DNA from: DAOPJM01 sp035399665
GTDB lineage: Bacteria > Bacillota > Clostridia > Christensenellales > CAG-138
Assembly (NCBI GenBank): GCA_035399665.1
Contig: DAOPJM010000007.1
Coordinates: 3,567 to 67,566 of the forward strand
DNA: 64,000 bases
Direction of reading: 5' to 3'
Shown here: positions 17,464-25,369 of the stretch, piece after piece
Numbering within the stretch: the stretch's first letter is position 1
How the letters are laid out: each line of letters begins with the position of its first letter
Program-made: the position numbers and the translations under genes
Notes under the pieces: model-generated
Databases searched by the model: none
What the model was told of the DNA's origin: nothing
Seen by the model: the letters and a program-made list of their open reading frames with translations, nothing else

Positions 17464-18126
17464 ATGGACTTTGCCGAGTATTTTCCGATATGGGACAAGC
17501 TGAGCGATTCCGAACAGGCCTTGTTGTCAAGTCAAGCTACGCTTCGAAAAGCTCCGCAGGGCGCTTTGCTTCATAACGGAGCTGCGGACTGTGTTGGCCT
17601 GTTTTTAATTCGCTCCGGGCAGCTTAGGGCTTTCATCGTTTCCGAGAGTGAAGGCAAGGAAGTCACGATTTATCGCCTGTTTGAGCGCGATATGTGTCTG
17701 TTCTCCGCCTCATGCATCATGAACAGTATACAGTTTGATATTTCAATTGAGGCAGAGAGGGACTGTGAATTCTGGGTGATACCTTCCAACATATATAAGG
17801 GTCTTATGGAGACATCCGCAGCTGTTGCCAATTACACCAACAAGCTCATGGCAACGCGGTTTTCGGAGGTTATGTGGCTGGTTGAGCAAATTATGTGGAA
17901 AAGCTTTGACAAACGCCTTGCCGCTTTCCTGTTGGAGGAAAGCGCGATTGAAGAAAGCGTCTCCGTCAAAATGACGCATGAACGCATCGCGGCGCACCTT
18001 GGCACCGCAAGAGAAGTGGTCACCCGTATGCTGCGCTACTTCAGTTCGGAAGGCATGGTTCGGCTTACACGCGGGTGTATAGAGATTACCGATGAAAAGC
18101 GTCTTGCCAAGTTATCGAAACAATGA
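17464..18126 (+). CDS. Crp/Fnr-family transcriptional regulator
   Basis: A 220-residue regulator with an N-terminal cyclic-nucleotide-like beta-roll (about 15-125), a dimer helix and a C-terminal winged HTH (about 160-210). The roll includes GLFLIRSGQLRAF and ESEGKEVTIYRLFERD; a Cys in FSASCIMNS and another in ERDCEFW could sense redox or sulfur species, though I see no Fnr-type four-Cys cluster. The recognition helix TAREVVTRML keeps the Arg-Glu-x3-Arg pattern that reads GTGA half-sites in Crp. The start is fixed by AGAGGAG upstream of ATG 17464. It faces the CoA-disulfide reductase operon convergently and may control it. Confidence 0.88.
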   Translation: MDFAEYFPIWDKLSDSEQALLSSQATLRKAPQGALLHNGAADCVGLFLIRSGQLRAFIVSESEGKEVTIYRLFERDMCLFSASCIMNSIQFDISIEAERDCEFWVIPSNIYKGLMETSAAVANYTNKLMATRFSEVMWLVEQIMWKSFDKRLAAFLLEESAIEESVSVKMTHERIAAHLGTAREVVTRMLRYFSSEGMVRLTRGCIEITDEKRLAKLSKQ

Positions 18127-18151
18127 ATTAATTAATAATCCATCTATATAT

Positions 18152-18177
18152 TTAGGGACGCGTCATCGCGTCCCTAA
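18152..18177. terminator. Perfect hairpin between convergent genes
   Basis: An 11-bp perfect inverted repeat (TTAGGGACGCG and its complement) with a 4-nt TCAT loop. It has no T tract on either side but sits between two converging genes, so it is probably a bidirectional transcript end or stability hairpin. Confidence 0.5.
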
Positions 18178-18205
18178 TGCGTATATATATTCCGTATATA
18201 CAACA

Positions 18206-20665
18206 CTATATAAATAGGTTGACATTCGATTCTTCCGCGTCTCCAAGATATGCTCCGACCCCGCCAAGCTCCACTCCGTCGATAAGCTCCTCTGCCTTGA
18301 TACCCATGACATCCATGCTCATGGTACAGGCGACTATCTTTACGCCGGCATTCATGGCCTTGTGTATCAGCTCCTCAAGTGAATCGACGTTCTTATCGCT
18401 CATAATGCGTTTCATCATGGCCGTACCCATGCCCGCCATATTGAGCTTCGACAGTTTAAGCTTGCCGCTGCCCCTTGGGAGCATGAAGCCAAACATGGAT
18501 TCCATGAAGCTCTTCTTTACAGGCTGCTTCTTGGGTTTTCTCAAAACGGTCAAGCCCCAGAAGGTGAAAAACATGGTCACGGGTCTGCCCATGGCGGCCG
18601 CGCCGTTCGCTATAATGAAGCTTGCTAAGACCTTATCAAGGTCGCCGGAGAACACGATGATGGTTTTGCCGTCCTCGCTCTTTAGGGGCGTCTCTTTGAC
18701 AGCCGCGCTCTTCATCACTCCCGCAACGTAGTCATTTCCTCTATGCTCATTATACAAAAGGGTGTTGCCCGTGCGCCTGCACCAAGCGCCTATGTCGCGT
18801 GCGAAACCGGGGTCGGAGGCGGAAACCTCAAGCACCTCTCCGTCACGCATTGTGTTAACGGACTCAAATACCTTCATGATGGGTCCGGGGCATTGCATTC
18901 CGCTGCAATCCAAACGAATGGACGCTGTGACCGCCTTCGTCTTGTCCGTGTCCCGCGCCTGTACAGATTCGGTTGTAGAATCATTTACCGTACTCATATC
19001 CTCATCCCTTTCGTAATGTGTGGAAGCATAGAAGCGAGTTCCGCCCGGGTACAGCCTTACATCCGTGAAACCATGCTGCATCAGTATCCTTGCCGCGTTA
19101 TACGACCTCACGCCTATGGCGCAGAACGTGACTATGGGCTTTGATGTGTCCAACTCGTCCAGTCTGTCCCTGAGCTGCCCCAAAGGTATGTGAACGGCGT
19201 TCGGCAATGAGAACGCCATAAGTTCCGCGTCCTCGCGTACATCCAAGGCTATGGCGTCAGGCTCCCTTTCAAGTACGTCCCAGTCAGCGAATCTGACAAG
19301 CCCGCGCAGCACGTTATCCGCAACGAAGCCCGCCATGTTAACGGGGTCTTTCGCAGAGGAGTATGGAGGAGCATAGGCAAGCTCAAGCCGCATTAGGTCA
19401 TCCACTCCCGCATTTAGGCGAATCGCTGTTGAAAGGGTGTCGATGCGCTTGTCCACACCTTCACCTCCGACTATCTGTGCGCCGTAAATGAGTTTTCCGT
19501 CCGTTGCAAAGAGCAGTTTGATCATCATGGGAACCGCGCCGGGGTAGTAGCCCGCGTGGGAATTCTGCATTATGATGATGCTCTCATAATCCTTCCCCTT
19601 CTTCATGCCGCGACGGATAAGGGTCTTTTCGTTTGCGCCCGTGGACGCCGCTGTAAGGTCAAAGACCTTCGCCACGGAGCTTCCTTGCGTACCCTCATAA
19701 TGATCTGCATATCCCGCGATATTATTTGCGGCAATGCGTCCCTGCTTGTTGGCGGGTCCCGCAAGCGGCACCATGGTCTTGTCCTTGAAGATGAAGTCCG
19801 TAACCTCGGTCACATCACCCACTGCATATATGTTGTCATCAGAGGTTTTCTGCGTATCGTCAACAACTATTCCACCCCTTGCGTTGAGCTGTAAGCCCGC
19901 CTGCTTTGCAAGCGTGCTGTTTGGGCGAACTCCGATGGAGAGTATTACAAGCTCGCTTGGCAGAATTTTCCCGCTCTTCAGCTTGACCGTGACCTTATCG
20001 TCCTCGGTTTCGAATGCGCTCACAGCGTCGCCTAAATACAGATCAACGCCGTTCTGTATGATGTTCTCATGCAGGAGCTTTGCCATCTCGAAGTCAAGCG
20101 GGGCCATGACCTGATCCATCGCTTCGATGATGTTGACCTTCAAACCCGCGTGGTGGAGGTTCTCCGCCATCTCCAAGCCTATGAATCCTCCGCCTACGAC
20201 CGAGACGGTCTTAACTCCTTGCTCGCCTATCATTTTGCGTATCCTGTCGGCGTCGGGTACAGTCCACAGGGTTTGGATGCGCGGCGAATCTATGCCCGCT
20301 ATCGGGGGACGCAGCGGCGATGATCCCGTTGCTATCACAAGCTTGTCATAGCTTTCTTCGTAGCTCTCACCGCTGTCCAAACGCTTCACGGATATGGTCT
20401 TGTTCATGCAATCGATGCTCGTTGCTTCATTCTTTACGCGAACATCTACCCTGAACTTCTTTCGCATGGCCTCGGGCGTTTGCAAAAGCAACGCGTCGCG
20501 GGACTTTATTACGTTTCCGACATGGTAGGGCAGACCGCAGTTTGCATATGAGATGTACTCTCCGCGCTCCAGCATAACTATATCGGCATTTTCATCAAGT
20601 CTGCGCAGTCTTGCCGCGCAGCTTGCGCCGCCCGCGACGCCTCCGATTATGACTACCTTACTCAT
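18206..20665 (-). CDS. CoA-disulfide reductase fused to rhodanese, TusA and DsrE2 domains
   Basis: An 819-residue cytoplasmic fusion for thiol and sulfane-sulfur handling. Residues 1 to about 450 form an FAD/NAD(P)H-dependent disulfide reductase of the CoADR type, with GGVAGGASCA (FAD), the single catalytic Cys43 in SYANCGLPYHVG, and NAD motif VVGGGFIGLEMAE. A rhodanese domain follows (about 455-545; active Cys in TFCAIGVRS), then a TusA-like domain with LDCSGMQCPGPIM (about 585-650), then a DsrE2-like domain (about 665-819) containing FTFWGLTVLR and VACTMSMDVMGI. Together these could pass persulfide sulfur from one domain to the next while the flavin domain reduces it (inference). The ATG has AGAAGGAGGG upstream. 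Thioredoxin is encoded 15 bp upstream in the same operon. Confidence 0.92.
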   Translation of the reverse strand: MSKVVIIGGVAGGASCAARLRRLDENADIVMLERGEYISYANCGLPYHVGNVIKSRDALLLQTPEAMRKKFRVDVRVKNEATSIDCMNKTISVKRLDSGESYEESYDKLVIATGSSPLRPPIAGIDSPRIQTLWTVPDADRIRKMIGEQGVKTVSVVGGGFIGLEMAENLHHAGLKVNIIEAMDQVMAPLDFEMAKLLHENIIQNGVDLYLGDAVSAFETEDDKVTVKLKSGKILPSELVILSIGVRPNSTLAKQAGLQLNARGGIVVDDTQKTSDDNIYAVGDVTEVTDFIFKDKTMVPLAGPANKQGRIAANNIAGYADHYEGTQGSSVAKVFDLTAASTGANEKTLIRRGMKKGKDYESIIIMQNSHAGYYPGAVPMMIKLLFATDGKLIYGAQIVGGEGVDKRIDTLSTAIRLNAGVDDLMRLELAYAPPYSSAKDPVNMAGFVADNVLRGLVRFADWDVLEREPDAIALDVREDAELMAFSLPNAVHIPLGQLRDRLDELDTSKPIVTFCAIGVRSYNAARILMQHGFTDVRLYPGGTRFYASTHYERDEDMSTVNDSTTESVQARDTDKTKAVTASIRLDCSGMQCPGPIMKVFESVNTMRDGEVLEVSASDPGFARDIGAWCRRTGNTLLYNEHRGNDYVAGVMKSAAVKETPLKSEDGKTIIVFSGDLDKVLASFIIANGAAAMGRPVTMFFTFWGLTVLRKPKKQPVKKSFMESMFGFMLPRGSGKLKLSKLNMAGMGTAMMKRIMSDKNVDSLEELIHKAMNAGVKIVACTMSMDVMGIKAEELIDGVELGGVGAYLGDAEESNVNLFI

Positions 20666-20680
20666 ACTGCCCTCCTTCTT

Positions 20681-20992
20681 TTAGTTCTCAAGCATACGCA
20701 GGATATTGCGCTTAGGCTGCGCTCCCATGCTCTTTTTGACTACCTTGCCGTCCTTCATGACGATAAGCGTTGGTATGCTCACTATGCCAAACGCGGAAGC
20801 AAGCTCGCGCTGTTCGTCCACATTGACCTTGCCGACCTTAATACCTGCGGTTTCCTCCGCTATCTCGTCTATCACGGGCGACACCATGCGGCAGGGTCCG
20901 CACCAGCTTGCCCAGAAATCCAATAATACGGGGAGCTTGCTGCTTATAACTTCGTCTTGGAAATTGTCTTTCGTTATTGTTATGACTGACAT
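20681..20992 (-). CDS. trxA: Thioredoxin
   Basis: A 103-residue cytoplasmic thioredoxin with the canonical WCGPC active site, the buried Asp in LLDFWASW and the cis-Pro in IVSIPTLIV. It reduces protein disulfides and possibly persulfides released by its downstream partner, 15 bp away. The ribosome binding site GAGAAGGAGA precedes ATG. No thioredoxin reductase gene is in the window, so the reductant must come from elsewhere or from the fused flavoprotein. Confidence 0.95.
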   Translation of the reverse strand: MSVITITKDNFQDEVISSKLPVLLDFWASWCGPCRMVSPVIDEIAEETAGIKVGKVNVDEQRELASAFGIVSIPTLIVMKDGKVVKKSMGAQPKRNILRMLEN

Positions 20993-21033
20993 TGTTGTCT
21001 CCTTCTCCCATTTCGGGTTCTTATGATGGTTTG

Positions 21034-21074
21034 AGTATACCCCGATTTGTCGATTCGTTCCGTGACATTGTCAC
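21034..21074 (-). promoter_or_regulatory. trxA-CoADR promoter with a GTGAC...GTCAC palindrome at -41
   Basis: Read leftward, the -10 is TATACT (21039-21034) and the -35 region is poor, as in activator-dependent promoters. The palindrome GTGACATTGTCAC (21062-21074) is centred 41 bases before the predicted start at 21027, the class II Crp/Fnr position. Its GTGA/TCAC halves are spaced by 5 rather than the usual 6 bases, so the match is imperfect. Confidence 0.5.
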
Positions 21075-21158
21075 ATTGGATAAATTAAAGCTCGGCGGCT
21101 CCTTGTAAGACCCGCTGAGGCAAAGAACGCCTGTTAAACTGTTCTTTGGGGCTGTCCG

Positions 21159-22124
21159 CTAAAACCTCAGGCTTTCATCGAAGTATCGATCCACGGACGC
21201 CAGCCCTTCATACTTTTTGAACAACTTTTGGACGCGGGCTTGTGACAAATCATAATCAGTAATGATAAAAAGCAGCAGGAGGAAATATCGATAGCGCATG
21301 AAGTGGTTCAGCTCCCGTTTAAACCGCTCGTCAACGGGCATAAGCTTTTCGTAGCCACGCATGAAGGGCGTGAGAAACTCCTGCGCCTGCCGAGTAAAAT
21401 CATTTAGCGGCAGGTTGAGATGGGCATAAAGTCCCACGACTATATCAGCAAAGTAATGTGCAAGGCAGCAGTCGTCAAAATCGAAAACCTGCAATTCGTC
21501 GTTATTCAAAAAGAAATTCCCGTTGTGTAAATCATAATGCACCGTGCCATAGCAGGACGAATCCATGGGAAGCGACAGTATCCTGTCAAGCGTCTTATGA
21601 TATAGCGCAGCGTAATCGCTCCCGCAGAACTTGTTGAGCAGTTCCTCGGCTCCCGCTATCGAAGGGTCGTCTGTGAACATGAAGCGCGGGTACTTTGGGC
21701 GAAACTCCATTGCAGCCCTGTGCATCATCGCCGTAGTCTTTCCCCAAAGCTCAAACAAGTTCTCGTTGTATAGTGCCTTGTTATTATGCAGAACCTCCAC
21801 ACCTTTTGCCTTGGTCTCTACGCACACCCAAAAGCTTTCGCCCTTGTTCCTGTATGGGATGTACTCGCTGCCCTCATGCAATAGCTGATGTGAAACCTTC
21901 ACGCCTCCGCGTTCAAGGCAGGCGATAAACTCGGCTTCGGCCTTGAGCTGCTCTAAGCTGCGATGAGATTCGTGTATAAACTTCATCACATAGCCGTCAT
22001 TGACTGAAAACACAAGGTTTTGCGCGTCCCCAAGGCACCTCGGCTCCCCCGCCTCCGTTCCGAATGCATGGCACAGCTTGGCAATATCGGCAACATCAAC
22101 GGCCTCCCTTATCCGTGTCAACAT
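21159..22124 (-). CDS. Aminoglycoside phosphotransferase (APH)-family kinase
   Basis: A 321-residue small-molecule kinase of the APH/choline kinase/homoserine kinase II fold. The N-lobe has a Lys in YVMKFIHES; the C-lobe has the catalytic loop HYDLHNGNFF and metal-binding VFDFDD. These motifs show an active kinase but not its substrate; many such genes in Bacillota phosphorylate hydroxylated metabolites rather than antibiotics. ATG is preceded by GAGGTGG. It has its own promoter and is not part of the neighbouring operons. Confidence 0.82.
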   Translation of the reverse strand: MLTRIREAVDVADIAKLCHAFGTEAGEPRCLGDAQNLVFSVNDGYVMKFIHESHRSLEQLKAEAEFIACLERGGVKVSHQLLHEGSEYIPYRNKGESFWVCVETKAKGVEVLHNNKALYNENLFELWGKTTAMMHRAAMEFRPKYPRFMFTDDPSIAGAEELLNKFCGSDYAALYHKTLDRILSLPMDSSCYGTVHYDLHNGNFFLNNDELQVFDFDDCCLAHYFADIVVGLYAHLNLPLNDFTRQAQEFLTPFMRGYEKLMPVDERFKRELNHFMRYRYFLLLLFIITDYDLSQARVQKLFKKYEGLASVDRYFDESLRF

Positions 22125-22146
22125 ATTTCCACCTCATTTCCATATC

Positions 22147-22176
22147 AGTATACAGCAGCAGTCCATGGGCTGTCAA
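22147..22176 (-). promoter_or_regulatory. Promoter of the APH-family kinase
   Basis: Leftward TTGACA (22176-22171), 18-bp spacer, TATACT (22152-22147), about 20 nt upstream of the start codon. Confidence 0.75.
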
Positions 22177-22219
22177 TGAAGCTCAATATGGCAAGCTTGT
22201 TACTTTTTATCGAATGGTC

Positions 22220-22248
22220 TTGCAATATTTGGGAACCTGCGGTAAAAT
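22220..22248 (+). promoter_or_regulatory. Promoter of the P-loop/S41/SAHH operon
   Basis: TTGCAA (22220-22225), 17-bp spacer, TAAAAT (22243-22248). The leader of about 20 nt holds GGAGGTG before the TTG start at 22275. Confidence 0.72.
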
Positions 22249-22274
22249 GAATTATCATTACATGGAGGTGCAGC

Positions 22275-22682
22275 TTGTTACAGATTATTTTCGGTGCCAA
22301 GGGTACGGGCAAGACCAAGCGAATTCTTGAGCTTGCAAATCGTATCGCCGCTGAGTGCAAGGGAAGCACAGTTTTCATTGACGACGACAACAACTATATG
22401 TATGACCTTGATTACAGCATACGCTTTATCAATGCCAGCGAGTATGGTATCAACGGGGTCGAACGTTTTTATGGTTTCCTCTGCGGCTTAGCGGCTTCCG
22501 ATTATGACCTTGAGTATGTCTTTGTGGACGGCTTTGCAAGCCTTGTTTCCGAGGACATGGCGGCAGTTGAGGAGACGGTTTCCCGCCTGCAGCACTATAC
22601 CGAGCTTCACAAGATCCATCTCGTTATCGCTGTCAGCAGCTCAACGGAGCTGCCCGAGACGCTGAAGGGTTATGTAATCTGA
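22275..22682 (+). CDS. Small P-loop NTPase-like protein of unknown function
   Basis: A 135-residue cytoplasmic protein that I do not recognise by name. A Walker A motif, FGAKGTGKT, starts at residue 6, and a hydrophobic strand ending in Asp, EYVFVDGF near residue 85, is a plausible Walker B. ATTG-type sensor or DNA-binding domains are absent, so it is about the minimal P-loop core. The TTG start is supported by GGAGGTG at 5-6 nt and by the promoter. A GC-rich hairpin separates it from the S41 protease gene. Confidence 0.7.
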   Translation: MLQIIFGAKGTGKTKRILELANRIAAECKGSTVFIDDDNNYMYDLDYSIRFINASEYGINGVERFYGFLCGLAASDYDLEYVFVDGFASLVSEDMAAVEETVSRLQHYTELHKIHLVIAVSSSTELPETLKGYVI

Positions 22683-22705
22683 CTCTGTGCAAAATCATAA
22701 CGCGG

Positions 22706-22745
22706 GGCGGCCGCTCTATTTTGGCAGGCCGCCTGTTGTTGCGTT
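22706..22745 (+). terminator. GC-rich hairpin between the P-loop and S41 genes, probable partial terminator
   Basis: GGCGGCC (22706-22712) pairs perfectly with GGCCGCC (22727-22733) and is followed by a T/G tract, TGTTGTTGCGTTGTT. The tail is weak, so some read-through into the protease gene is likely. Confidence 0.5.
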
Positions 22746-22758
22746 GTTAGGAGCTAAT

Positions 22759-24015
22759 ATGGAATACTACGACGACAAATCGTCTTTGCAGGAAGAAACC
22801 CCTGACGCGGTGGAAAACCGGTTTGTGGGCTGCGCACCGCGCCGCAAGCGTCACATCATGCGCGTTATCCTCCCGATACTCTGCCTGTTAGTGGGGCTTT
22901 GCCTTGGGTTCGTGCTGTGCGTCTCGTTTTTCGGCGATAAGCTTACAGCCTTTACTTCGCAAAGCGAGGTCATGAACATCGTTCAGGAGCACTACTATTA
23001 CTATGATGAGGAGCAGCCCGACCTTGTGGAAGGTATGCTCAAAGGGACGGTGGACTGCCTTGATGACAGCTACGCCGTGTACTACACCGCGGAGGAGTTC
23101 GCGGAGCTGACCTCGTCGCAGTCGGGCAACTACATCGGCATGGGCGTTATGGTAAGTCAGAATGAGGACGGCTCCTTCACCATTTCCGAGGTGTTTGACA
23201 ATACTCCCGCGTCCGAAGTCGGAATTATGGCGGGTGATAAGGTGCTGCTTATCAATGGTCTAAGCGGCGACGGCTTGGATTTAGATACCTTCTTGGATTA
23301 TGTTTCCCACGAGGAGGGTAACATAAACACGCTTTTGTTGGAACGTGACGGGCAGGAGCTTGAATTCACCGTTGAAATGCGCGAGGTCTACGCGCCCTAC
23401 GTTCACTATGAGATGCTTGACAATAACGTAGGCTACATCCGTCTGTCGGCCTTCCATGGGCAATGCGTAGATGAGATGAAAGCCGCTCTTACGGCGCTTG
23501 ACGAGCAGGGCATAACTTCGCTTGTCCTTGACCTTCGCGGTAATCCCGGCGGATCCTTGAGCGACGTCTGCGATATTGCCGACCTGTTCCTTGACAAAGG
23601 GCTTTTGATAACCTCCGTTAAGACCCGCGACGGCGTTTCCAGCACCTACACCACAAGTCATGACGCTAAAACAACCGTACCCATGGTTGTGCTGGTCAAC
23701 GGAGATTCCGCCTCCGCGAGCGAGCTGCTCTCCGGCGCGCTGCAAAGTCACGACAGAGCGACCATAATCGGAACCACCACTTATGGCAAGGGCATAGTGC
23801 AGTCCTTCTACTATGTGCTTTCAACGGGCGGCTATGTCAAGCTCACCACCGAGGCATACTACACGCCCGATGACGTCTGTATACACGGCGTTGGGATTAT
23901 TCCCGACGTCACTGTTGAACTGCCTGAGGAATATCAAGGCTATTCCGTTACCTCCATTCCCCGTGAATGCGATACGCAGCTTCAAGCCGCCATTAACGAA
24001 TTAGGAGGAAATTGA
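22759..24015 (+). CDS. S41-family C-terminal processing peptidase (CtpA/CtpB-like)
   Basis: A 418-residue membrane-anchored serine protease. After a basic stretch (RRKRH) there is one membrane segment (about 35-57), an extracytoplasmic CtpA N-region, a PDZ domain (about 105-185; YIGMGVMVSQ and VGIMAGDKVLLING) and the catalytic domain with the Ser/Lys dyad in NGDSASASELL and TTYGKGIVQ. The start is set by TTAGGAG 6 nt before ATG 22759; the earlier GTG 22687 would translate the intergenic hairpin. Such proteases process secreted or spore-envelope proteins; the substrate is unknown. The stop overlaps the next start as TGATG. Confidence 0.9.
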   Translation: MEYYDDKSSLQEETPDAVENRFVGCAPRRKRHIMRVILPILCLLVGLCLGFVLCVSFFGDKLTAFTSQSEVMNIVQEHYYYYDEEQPDLVEGMLKGTVDCLDDSYAVYYTAEEFAELTSSQSGNYIGMGVMVSQNEDGSFTISEVFDNTPASEVGIMAGDKVLLINGLSGDGLDLDTFLDYVSHEEGNINTLLLERDGQELEFTVEMREVYAPYVHYEMLDNNVGYIRLSAFHGQCVDEMKAALTALDEQGITSLVLDLRGNPGGSLSDVCDIADLFLDKGLLITSVKTRDGVSSTYTTSHDAKTTVPMVVLVNGDSASASELLSGALQSHDRATIIGTTTYGKGIVQSFYYVLSTGGYVKLTTEAYYTPDDVCIHGVGIIPDVTVELPEEYQGYSVTSIPRECDTQLQAAINELGGN

Positions 24016-25262
24016 TGGATTATTTAGTGCGCGATATCTCTCTTTACCCTTCGGGCGATGACAAAATCGAGTGGGTCAGGCGCAACATGCCGCTTCTTCG
24101 TACAATCGAATCCGAGTTTGTTAAGGAGCGCCCCTTTGAGGGAGTAAACATAGCCCTTTCGGTACACCTTGAGGCCAAGACAGCTTACCTGTGCAAGGTA
24201 CTCAAGGCAGGCGGCGCAAATATGTACGTCACGGGCAGCAATCCCTTATCCACTCAGGACGACGTCGCGGCGGCACTTGCCCATGACGGTATGCATGTGT
24301 ATGCGCTTCACGCCTGTAACGACATTGAGTACCGCAACTGTCTGCGTATGGTTTTGTCGGGAAATCCCACGATAATCATTGATGACGGTGCGGATTTGTG
24401 TGAGCTTATACTGTCGGAGTTTCCTGTGCTTATCCCTCAGCTTATGGGCGGATGTGAGGAAACCACCACGGGCTTGGTACGCCTTAGGGCGATGGAGCGC
24501 GACGGCAGACTTACCTTCCCCATGATTGCGGTCAATGACGCCATGTGCAAGCACTTGTTTGACAACCGTTATGGCACGGGTCAATCCGTGTTTGACGGTA
24601 TAGACCGTACAACCAACCTTATTGTCGCGGGCAAAACCGTCGTGATTGCGGGTTACGGCTGGTGCGGCAAGGGCGTCGCGATGCGCGCAAAAGGACTTGG
24701 TGCGAAGGTTATTGTGACCGAGGTTGATCCCATCAAGGCGATAGAGGCCGTCATGGACGGGTTTGCCGTTATGCCCATGCTTGACGCCGCGGAGCTTGGC
24801 GAGCTGTTCATCACCGTTACGGGCGATTGTGACGTTATCGGCGCTGAAGCGTTTATGCGCATGAAGGACGGGGCGATACTGTGCAATGCCGGGCATTTCA
24901 ATGTTGAAGTCAATGTTGAGGCTCTTGAAGCCTTTGCAGTTAAGAAGCGTCAGATGAAACCTAATATCATGGGGTACCTTCTTCCGAACGGGAAATGGGC
25001 CTATTTGCTCGCTGAGGGCAGACTTGTGAACCTTGCTTCAGGTGACGGACACCCTGCGGAAATCATGGACATGAGCTTTGCGATTCAGGCTTTATGCGCC
25101 CGCTATGTGCGGCAAAGCTGCGGTACACTCAAAGCGGGGCTGCATCCTGTCCCCGTTGAGATAGACAATCGTGTGGCCGAGCAAAAGCTTTTGGCGCTTG
25201 GTGTTTATATTGACGAGCTTACCAAAAAACAACGAGAATATATGACAAGCTGGCAACTTTAG
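24015..25262 (+). CDS. ahcY: S-adenosylhomocysteinase
   Basis: Hydrolyses S-adenosylhomocysteine to adenosine and homocysteine, relieving inhibition of methyltransferases. The 415 residues fit the shorter bacterial/archaeal type without the 40-residue insertion. Features: MLSVHLEAKTA-like segment with ALSVHLEAKTAYL, the substrate-binding IIDDGADL and GGCEETTTG, the NAD-binding loop VIAGYGWCGKGVA, and LCNAGHFNVEV. I choose ATG 24015, spaced 6 nt from TTAGGAGGA, over the TTG three bases earlier. The junction TGATG couples it to the S41 protease gene. Its product adenosine could feed the purine pathway encoded further along. Confidence 0.93.
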   Translation: MDYLVRDISLYPSGDDKIEWVRRNMPLLRTIESEFVKERPFEGVNIALSVHLEAKTAYLCKVLKAGGANMYVTGSNPLSTQDDVAAALAHDGMHVYALHACNDIEYRNCLRMVLSGNPTIIIDDGADLCELILSEFPVLIPQLMGGCEETTTGLVRLRAMERDGRLTFPMIAVNDAMCKHLFDNRYGTGQSVFDGIDRTTNLIVAGKTVVIAGYGWCGKGVAMRAKGLGAKVIVTEVDPIKAIEAVMDGFAVMPMLDAAELGELFITVTGDCDVIGAEAFMRMKDGAILCNAGHFNVEVNVEALEAFAVKKRQMKPNIMGYLLPNGKWAYLLAEGRLVNLASGDGHPAEIMDMSFAIQALCARYVRQSCGTLKAGLHPVPVEIDNRVAEQKLLALGVYIDELTKKQREYMTSWQL

Positions 25263-25265
25263 CAC

Positions 25266-25294
25266 TTTACAACGGCAAAATCTTGTGGTAAAAT
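25266..25294 (+). promoter_or_regulatory. Promoter of the EF-G-like gene
   Basis: TTTACA (25266-25271), 17-bp spacer, TAAAAT (25289-25294), just after the ahcY stop. It gives a leader of about 70 nt. Confidence 0.75.
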
Positions 25295-25369
25295 GACTTT
25301 TGGCTAAGCTGTTTATTCTGCGTAAAGTAGAACTAAGATAGTACGAAATACCTTACAGGGGGATATGAA

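Noticed and set aside
21120..21155. AAAGAAC/GTTCTTT repeat as terminator of the APH-family gene
   Set aside because: It has a long loop and only a short T tract, so it is too weak to call.
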